The position numbers and the translations under genes are program-made. DNA of 39,900 nt, taken from positions 1 through 39,900 of the forward strand of contig CALDSS010000156.1 in assembly GCA_937924495.1 (NCBI GenBank), in the 5' to 3' direction. Below, piece by piece: positions 34,260 through 39,900 of the stretch. This stretch comes from an uncultured Saprospiraceae bacterium (GTDB taxonomy: Bacteria; Bacteroidota; Bacteroidia; Chitinophagales; Saprospiraceae). The notes beneath the pieces were generated by a model. The model was not told the origin of the DNA and did no database searches. It worked only from the letters and a program-made list of their open reading frames with translations. Each line of letters begins with the position of its first letter. Within the stretch, counting starts at the first letter, position 1.

Positions 34260-37200
34260 ATGAACAGAGTTAATCTTGAGACCAACTGGTGTGGTTTTGC
34301 ACTAGTCTTGTATCTCATCACCTTTAATTTTATTACCCTCTTTTCTCAAAACCATTTTGCACAAAACTCAATTCCACATAAGTTCGACTTTGAGGTAAAT
34401 GTTGATAAAATAATCCAACAATTATCTTTCGTTCCTTCTGAATTTGACCAAATTCAAAAAAGCTCCGATGTTTTTTTGGAATTGCCAAACCCTGAAGGCG
34501 CTTTTCAACTATTTAAAGTTGAAAAATCATCTATAATGGATAAAGAAGGTGAGAACCTTTATGGTTATCAATCCTTCAAAGCAATTCATCCTGAAAATGG
34601 AAGTATTGTTGGCCGATTTTCAGTTTCTGAAAATGGTCTGAATGGTATTTTCATTGGAAAAAATCGTAATTATGTTATTTCTAAAGAAGATAACTCGTTT
34701 CATCAAGCCAAATACGAAAGTGGAAACGACCAAGTCCATTCCTGTGGTAGCGAAGCGCAAAAAGTAAATTTTTTCAATTCTGAAATTTCGAGTCGAACTA
34801 ATTTTTCTTTTGGTGACCAATTACGAGTTTTTAAAATTGCGATGACTTGTACAGGTGAATTTGGAGAAAAGGCCATTCAAAAAGGATTAAGACCCGAATT
34901 AATTTTAGCCGATCTTGTCAATCAAGTTAATCTTATTTACGAAAAAGAATTATCTATCAGATTACAAGTCGTTACTCCAATTATTCCTCATACTGTTCCA
35001 GAAAGAGACCCTTTTACAACAACTAATACCCTTAGTTTGCTTAGTGAAGCGAAAAACGCAATTGATAATCTTTACGCCGGAAACGACTATCAACTTGGTC
35101 ATTTGATAACATTATTTGGAGGTGGAAGAGCTTATATTGGATCTGTTTGCAGAACTTTAAAATCGGGTGCAGTCACGGGTATGAGCATACCGCCCTCTGT
35201 CAATAACATAAGATTGTTTGTTCATGAAATTGGACATCAATTTGGTGCCGGGCACTCTTTCAATGGAAAAGTAGGGCATTGTAAAACGAATAGATTTCCT
35301 GGTTCAGCCTATGAAATTGGAAGTGGCAGTACCATCATGTCCTATGCAGGGTCTTGTCACCCAGATAATGTTAGGAATCAACGTAGTTCTTTTTTCAATG
35401 TAGGTGCTCAAAGTGAAATTTATCAATTCCTTTCCACTCAAACCCTTTGCACAAGTTTTGTTCAAAAACACAATACTCCACCATCTGTAAACAATGGGAC
35501 AACTAAATTTATTCCTGCATCCACTCCTTTTATTTTAAGAGCCGCTGCCTTTGATATTAATGGAGATCCGTTGACCTATTCTTGGGAGCAGTTTGATTTG
35601 GAATCGATAGCAGATGCCAATACTCCTATAATTAACAATAAAACTACTCCCTTATTTAAAGTTGAGGCCCCTTCTAATTCCAATGAAAGAATGTTTCCAG
35701 AGTTGAAGGCAATTCTTTCTGGTGCAAATCAAGGGAGCCATGAGGTTCTATCAGCTACTTCACGAGACTTAAATTTTAAAATTGTGGTAAGGGACGGAAA
35801 GGGAGGAATTAGCGCAGCAGACCAATTAGTCAAAGTTCATAATACAGGAAAGCCATTTAAAATAAATTCTTTTAATTCAAATGAATCTGTTCCCTCAGGA
35901 TCATCAAAAACTATTTCTTGGGAGGTTGCTGGTACAAATCAATATCCAATTCAAACTCCGAATGTAGATATTTTGCTTTCAACGAATGGAGGACAAAGCT
36001 TTCCCTATACCTTAGCTGAAAATGTTATCAATGATGGAAATCATACTATTCAATTTCCAAATACCACCTCAAATGATGCTCGTATCATGATAAGAGGAAG
36101 GAATAATTTTTTCTTCGATATTAATGATGCTCCAATTGAAATTGGTGGAAGTATTCAACCAAATTTGAATATTTCAATTTCTTCAAGCACTTTTCAATAT
36201 GAAAGAAACCAACCGATAACCCTTGACATTAATTTACAAAATAATAGCAATTTTGCAACACAATATCTTCAAATTTCTGTTCCTTTTGATAGTGATCAGT
36301 TGGCCTATGTCTCTGCATCAAGTACCCATGGCGTTTACAATCAATTTTCTAAGAATTGGGAAATTATTTCTTTACCGGCCTATGCAAGTGCAAATTTAAA
36401 ATTAGTGCTTTTGCCAATTACCGGAAATGAAAACATTTCCGTTTCCGCTTCAACTAATAATATATCGGATCAATTAACGCTTATTCCAAAACCAATTGTT
36501 ATAAAACCAGATTTATTAGTTACCAATGCTTCAACTTCCGCCTCCTTTCAAATCGGAACTTTACATAATGCAAGCTTAATTATTAACAATATAGGTTCAA
36601 GCGCTGTAAATCAAAATTTTAGAGTTGGTGCCTATCTCTCCTCAGATCAATATTTTGATGCAAATGATGTCAAAATTGGCGAAGGAGTGCTTTCTTCAGC
36701 TAAAATTGGTGCGAATAGCTTGAACTTAAGTTTGTTTGTTGCAAATGATTGGGGTACGGGTTCTAAATATGTGATTTATAATGTTGACGATAAAAATGAA
36801 ATTAACGAGTTGAATGAACTGAACAATTCGACAGCGACTAACATCCAGATAATAGGAGCTGCTCCAACTCCAAGAGTTGATTTAGAATTGTCAAGTTCTG
36901 TTTCTGAAAATATAATTACAAACGGATCTACCGATGTAACTTTGGTTATTCGAAATAAAGGGGGAATCTCTGCCACCAATGTTTTGATCAAGCATTATCC
37001 TAATTTAAAATTTGTCAACTATTCCAACTTGGGAACTTCTGTTTCAAATGGACAATTCAATAAAACAAATAAGGAATGGTTCATTCCAACACTTCCACCA
37101 AATGCAACTGCTACCTTAGTTTTTAGACAACAAATTTCTGATTTGACAATAATTGACAAGGACTTTTTCGAAGTAATCAGTTGCAGAGAAGATGACGTAG

Positions 37201-38708
37201 ATTCCACACCCGGAAATGGAAATACCTATTTTAAGACACCGCGTGAGGACGATGAGTCTGCGATAACATTCCAGCCAGCACCAGTTGTTGATGCAGATAT
37301 CGAACTAAAATCATCCATCACCAAATCTGAATTAACAGAGGGAGAAATCGGTTCAGTTACATTTTATCTAAAAAACATCGGGACAGGACAAACTTCTGTG
37401 ACAACTGGCATTCACTTGAATCAATGGAATTTTGTATCCTCCTCCGCAAAAGGAGGGAGTTATAATTCCTTTACTGGAATTTGGGAGGTGAACAATCTCA
37501 ACTCAAGTGGCACTGCTGAGTTGACCATCAATTTTTCAAATTATGGACAAACTCAACTTTCTGAAATTCCAATTTTTGCTCAAGTCACCCAGAGCACCCT
37601 TCCTGATCCAGATTCGCACCCAAATAACGGAGTGTGTTGTGTTGCAAAAGAGGATGATGAAACGTCCCAAACGATTAGACTGAAAGAGGAGCATTGTGGG
37701 TTAAACACTACGATTTCAAACAAAACATGTAGAGACAATGGAACACCCAGCCAAGAAGATGATTTTTATTTTTTTAATTTAAAATTGACCAACGGAAATT
37801 CTACTGGAGAATGGGAAGCAACGATTGCGGGAATTTATCATCGTGTCAGTTATGGACAATCAATACAAATTGGGCCAATCAATATAAATAGTGGTCAGTT
37901 GACAATTGAGGCAATGGATGTCGATAACGAAAGCTGCTCCGCAATAATTAGAGTCAGTCCTCCTCCGAGTTGTTCAGTGCCTTTGAGTGATTTGGATTAT
38001 TGTGATTTATTTTCTTCTGTGCCGTGGAGTGAGTGGATAGCTGGGGTACAAATCAATGGGTTTTCAAATCTTTCGAGCAAGTCCACCTATACTTATTTTC
38101 ATGATAAAGAAATACAACTTAGTACTCAATCAATAAATCAACTTTGGTTGATTAGTGGCTATAGCTGGCGTACGCACAATGAATATTGGAGAGCTTGGAT
38201 TGATTATAATCAAAATGGAGTTTTTGAAAGTACTGAATTAGTTTTTGAAAATATTTTAGGCCGACCTTTAAACGGCGTTCCAACCAAAGGTTTGGGTGGT
38301 CAATTCTATCTCGGAAATGATAAGCCATTGGGCACTACTCGAATGAGAGTTGCGATGAGTAGAACTGGTTTTCCTGAACCATGCGGAACCTTTGTTTACG
38401 GGGAGGTAGAGGATTATCCAGTTTTAATTTCAAATAGTTTGGAAGAAGTAGAAGATAGAACAAAGCCTCAAGATCCAGCAGCCTACATTGATATTTACCC
38501 AAATCCTTCTTCAAAAAGAATAAGTATTCGTTCTGACGATAAAATAAAAATCATTCAGATTATTGACAATACTGGAAAACTTATCTTAGAAGAAGATCAA
38601 AAGTTCAAAGAAATAGATATCTCTCACATTGCCACAGGATTATATATTGCGAAAATTACACTAAATGAATCAGATCAATTGATTTTAAAGAAATTGGTTA
38701 TAAAATGA
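34260..38708 (+). CDS. Secreted metzincin protease with adhesion repeats and T9SS domain
   Basis: 1482 residues with N-terminal signal (to about 30). After a prodomain-like region (to about 185) comes the protease: HEIGHQFGAGH (322-332) is the HExxHxxGxxH zinc motif, and TIMSYAG (Met 360) the Met-turn, as in reprolysin-type metzincins. Downstream: an Ig/cadherin-like part (about 400-630), DUF11-like and CARDB-like repeats (about 640-1130, including the NEINELNELNNS linker), one four-Cys module (C1146 to C1238), a GEVED-type domain (GEVEDY at 1381-1386) and a type A T9SS sorting domain (IYPNPSSKR, about 1412 on). It should be an extracellular protease exported through T9SS. Cys162, which could act as a prodomain switch, lies in SCGSEA. 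Confidence 0.92.
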   Translation: MNRVNLETNWCGFALVLYLITFNFITLFSQNHFAQNSIPHKFDFEVNVDKIIQQLSFVPSEFDQIQKSSDVFLELPNPEGAFQLFKVEKSSIMDKEGENLYGYQSFKAIHPENGSIVGRFSVSENGLNGIFIGKNRNYVISKEDNSFHQAKYESGNDQVHSCGSEAQKVNFFNSEISSRTNFSFGDQLRVFKIAMTCTGEFGEKAIQKGLRPELILADLVNQVNLIYEKELSIRLQVVTPIIPHTVPERDPFTTTNTLSLLSEAKNAIDNLYAGNDYQLGHLITLFGGGRAYIGSVCRTLKSGAVTGMSIPPSVNNIRLFVHEIGHQFGAGHSFNGKVGHCKTNRFPGSAYEIGSGSTIMSYAGSCHPDNVRNQRSSFFNVGAQSEIYQFLSTQTLCTSFVQKHNTPPSVNNGTTKFIPASTPFILRAAAFDINGDPLTYSWEQFDLESIADANTPIINNKTTPLFKVEAPSNSNERMFPELKAILSGANQGSHEVLSATSRDLNFKIVVRDGKGGISAADQLVKVHNTGKPFKINSFNSNESVPSGSSKTISWEVAGTNQYPIQTPNVDILLSTNGGQSFPYTLAENVINDGNHTIQFPNTTSNDARIMIRGRNNFFFDINDAPIEIGGSIQPNLNISISSSTFQYERNQPITLDINLQNNSNFATQYLQISVPFDSDQLAYVSASSTHGVYNQFSKNWEIISLPAYASANLKLVLLPITGNENISVSASTNNISDQLTLIPKPIVIKPDLLVTNASTSASFQIGTLHNASLIINNIGSSAVNQNFRVGAYLSSDQYFDANDVKIGEGVLSSAKIGANSLNLSLFVANDWGTGSKYVIYNVDDKNEINELNELNNSTATNIQIIGAAPTPRVDLELSSSVSENIITNGSTDVTLVIRNKGGISATNVLIKHYPNLKFVNYSNLGTSVSNGQFNKTNKEWFIPTLPPNATATLVFRQQISDLTIIDKDFFEVISCREDDVDSTPGNGNTYFKTPREDDESAITFQPAPVVDADIELKSSITKSELTEGEIGSVTFYLKNIGTGQTSVTTGIHLNQWNFVSSSAKGGSYNSFTGIWEVNNLNSSGTAELTINFSNYGQTQLSEIPIFAQVTQSTLPDPDSHPNNGVCCVAKEDDETSQTIRLKEEHCGLNTTISNKTCRDNGTPSQEDDFYFFNLKLTNGNSTGEWEATIAGIYHRVSYGQSIQIGPININSGQLTIEAMDVDNESCSAIIRVSPPPSCSVPLSDLDYCDLFSSVPWSEWIAGVQINGFSNLSSKSTYTYFHDKEIQLSTQSINQLWLISGYSWRTHNEYWRAWIDYNQNGVFESTELVFENILGRPLNGVPTKGLGGQFYLGNDKPLGTTRMRVAMSRTGFPEPCGTFVYGEVEDYPVLISNSLEEVEDRTKPQDPAAYIDIYPNPSSKRISIRSDDKIKIIQIIDNTGKLILEEDQKFKEIDISHIATGLYIAKITLNESDQLILKKLVIK

Positions 38709-38746
38709 CATATTGAATATTTGTCTGATTGTTTAGATCACTTTAC

Positions 38747-38786
38747 GACTTCGGCATGTTTTGTATATTGCCGAAGTCTTTTTTTT
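38747..38786 (+). terminator. Intrinsic terminator abutting the next start codon
   Basis: GACTTCGGCA (38747-38756) pairs perfectly with TGCCGAAGTC (38769-38778) around a 12-base loop, followed by eight T (38779-38786). The ATG of the next gene follows immediately at 38787. Confidence 0.8.
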
Positions 38787-39479
38787 ATGAAAATTCACAA
38801 GGGCAAAAAGGTAGCATTAATTTGGGGCGCTGAAACTGTGCTTGGTAAGCACTTAGTTGACCTTTTATTGCTTCATCCTGCCTACGCAGAGGTTAAGGTT
38901 TTAGTTAAAAAAGAACTAGACCTAAAACACGAAAAACTTAGTCAGTTTCTTTTGATTGAATCAAATTTAGAAGAGGCCAAAAAATGGTTTTCGGGCAATG
39001 ATCTATTTCTTTGTGCCTCAAAGTATTTTCATCAATCCTTTTCAAAAAAGAGGCTTCACAATCAAAACTTGGTTGTTCCTGCCAAAATTTCAAAAATGTG
39101 TTTGGAGAATGGAGCCAATCAGGTTTTTTGTCTGAGTAGTTTTGGAGCGAGCGAAAAATCTCCTTTTTTTCATTTAAGAGTCATTGGCGCCTTGGAGCAA
39201 GAAATAAATAAAATGAATTTTTGGTCAGCCCATTTCTTCCGGCCTGTTTTTATGAGTGAGAAAAAAGAATCTTCTGGGTTTCAAAAACTATTTGTCGAAA
39301 CAGTTGATGAAGTTTTAAATAAAGTAACAGGAGGCAATTTGAATAAACTAAAACCGATGTATTCTGAAACCATCGCTCAATCAATGGTTTCAGCAGCTCA
39401 AAAATTAGCACCAGGTACTTTTTATCATACGAATGAAGAGTTCCAAAAGATTGAGGACTTAAATAAGAATCTTTCTTAG
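38787..39479 (+). CDS. Rossmann-fold (TIP30-like, degenerate SDR) protein
   Basis: 230 residues from ATG 38787. A TTG 22 codons upstream would translate the terminator hairpin of the previous gene, so it is rejected. The sequence KVALIWGAETVLGKHLVDLLL looks like the NAD(P)-binding first strand-helix, and NQVFCLSSFGASEKSPFFHLRVIGALEQEI, FFRPVFM match the atypical SDR family that includes HTATIP2/TIP30. Two changes suggest altered or lost catalysis: the central Gly of G-x-x-G-x-x-G is missing (GAETVLG), and the usual Y-x-x-x-K is H-x-x-x-I (FHLRVIGALE). A scaffold or regulatory role is therefore as likely as an oxidoreductase one. There is no signal peptide. Confidence 0.7.
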   Translation: MKIHKGKKVALIWGAETVLGKHLVDLLLLHPAYAEVKVLVKKELDLKHEKLSQFLLIESNLEEAKKWFSGNDLFLCASKYFHQSFSKKRLHNQNLVVPAKISKMCLENGANQVFCLSSFGASEKSPFFHLRVIGALEQEINKMNFWSAHFFRPVFMSEKKESSGFQKLFVETVDEVLNKVTGGNLNKLKPMYSETIAQSMVSAAQKLAPGTFYHTNEEFQKIEDLNKNLS

Positions 39480-39481
39480 GC

Positions 39482-39568
39482 AAATCCTGTGGTCAGGTCG
39501 AAGTGGAAAATTTATTGACCGTTAGGGAGAAGAAATTTTTCATTTAGACCTGACTTAATCGCAGGTTT
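39482..39568 (+). ncRNA. Nested long hairpin between the TIP30-like gene and folK
   Basis: Outer helix: CCTGT (39486-39490) with GCAGG (39561-39565), extended by AAA/TTT. Middle helix: GTCAGGTC (39492-39499) with GACCTGAC (39547-39554), 8 perfect pairs. Inner helix: TGGAAAATTT (39504-39513) with AAATTTTTCA (39533-39542), 10 pairs with one G-T. The apical loop is 19 bases. It starts just after the stop of one gene and ends 33 bases before the folK ATG. TTTT follows at 39566-39569, so it may be a large terminator; it may also be a structured folK leader. It does not match the THF riboswitch pattern I know. Confidence 0.45.
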
Positions 39569-39601
39569 TATCTAAGAACAATGAAAAACAAGTTCTAATT
39601 C

Positions 39602-39900
39602 ATGAAAAAAGACTTTGCTTTTATATTGTTGGGAACCAACTTGGGCGATAGAGAATTTTATCTAAATGAAGCAGCAGCTTTAATTCACGAAAGGGTAGGA
39701 GCGATTTCTCAAAAATCAAAAATTTATCAATCTGAACCTTGGGGCGTGGAAGATCAGCCAATTTTTCTAAATCAAGTTTTAAAATTTTTTCCAAAATTAA
39801 CTCCAAAAAAAACACTTGCTAAATGTCTTCAAATTGAAAAGGAGATGGGACGAGAAAGAAAAAGACATTGGGGAGAGCGAATAATTGATATTGACATACT
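39602..39900 (+). CDS. folK: HPPK, 2-amino-4-hydroxy-6-hydroxymethyldihydropteridine pyrophosphokinase (5' part)
   Basis: 99 residues visible, cut by the window edge. The start MKKDFAFILLGTNLGDRE carries the HPPK G-x-N-x-GDR motif. Further signatures follow: SKIYQSEPWGVEDQPIFLNQV, and near the edge IEKEMGRERKRHWGERIIDIDI, the R-x(8)-W-G-x-R-x-x-D-x-D motif with the two Mg2+-binding Asp residues. The enzyme transfers pyrophosphate from ATP to 6-hydroxymethyl-7,8-dihydropterin in folate biosynthesis. All catalytic residues that fall inside the window are conserved. Confidence 0.93.
   Translation, partial: MKKDFAFILLGTNLGDREFYLNEAAALIHERVGAISQKSKIYQSEPWGVEDQPIFLNQVLKFFPKLTPKKTLAKCLQIEKEMGRERKRHWGERIIDIDI

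Noticed and set aside
38721-38786. TTG-initiated extension of the TIP30-like protein
   Set aside because: It would translate the terminator hairpin of the metzincin gene and add residues without family similarity.
39482-39568. THF riboswitch before folK
   Set aside because: Position is attractive but the conserved sequence blocks of the THF riboswitch are not present; only the helices are visible.

Overview
The window looks like chromosomal DNA of a low-GC member of the Bacteroidota, probably a Saprospiria-type lineage. Evidence for this: several secreted proteins end in type IX secretion (T9SS) C-terminal domains with PNP motifs; families largely restricted to the phylum are present (DUF6089-like barrel, DUF3822 beside rsmD, GEVED-type domain, PD40/amidohydrolase fusions); Shine-Dalgarno-like sites are absent; and several promoters carry the Bacteroidota -7 box TAnnTTTG. 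No tRNA, rRNA, CRISPR array, transposase or phage gene was seen. The content is mostly core housekeeping genes mixed with large secreted proteins.

Layout. 1-800: a small toxin-antitoxin-like pair whose PIN toxin carries an apparent single-base frameshift near its end. 850-3800: a secreted protein with two retropepsin-like halves and an M1-family zinc aminopeptidase. 3835-7300 (minus strand): an operon recQ - glycosyltransferase - four-helix membrane protein, each junction an ATGA overlap. 7519-9443: an L,D-transpeptidase lipoprotein converging on a DUF6089-type outer membrane barrel. 9761-12999 (minus): tilS and an ABC-F ATPase, the latter preceded by a compact structured leader ending in an intrinsic terminator. 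13531-20958 (minus): a 2475-residue secreted protein built from about 19 four-cysteine modules, flanked by two related domains and followed by dockerin-like, cohesin-like and T9SS domains. 21208-25520: a helical protein of unknown function and two tandem paralogous secreted proteins. 25659-30428: rluD, ilvE, a possible DNA polymerase III psi-like protein, and the minus-strand group 192-residue protein - DUF3822 - rsmD. 30758-38708: a divergent pair, a PD40-propeller/amidohydrolase fusion and a 1482-residue metzincin protease with adhesion-type repeats and a T9SS domain. 38787-39900: a degenerate Rossmann-fold (TIP30-like) protein, a long nested hairpin, and the 5' part of folK, cut by the window edge.

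How they fit together. The secreted proteases, the module-array protein and the paralogous pair fit a T9SS-dependent surface and extracellular programme. The housekeeping genes cover tRNA decoding (tilS), ribosome maturation (rluD, rsmD), translation (ABC-F), folate (folK) and branched-chain amino acids (ilvE). The observations most worth following are the ABC-F leader RNA, the giant four-cysteine repeat protein and the related single module in the nearby protease, the Asp-to-Gly change in the RsmD catalytic motif, the PIN toxin frameshift, and the nested hairpin before folK.
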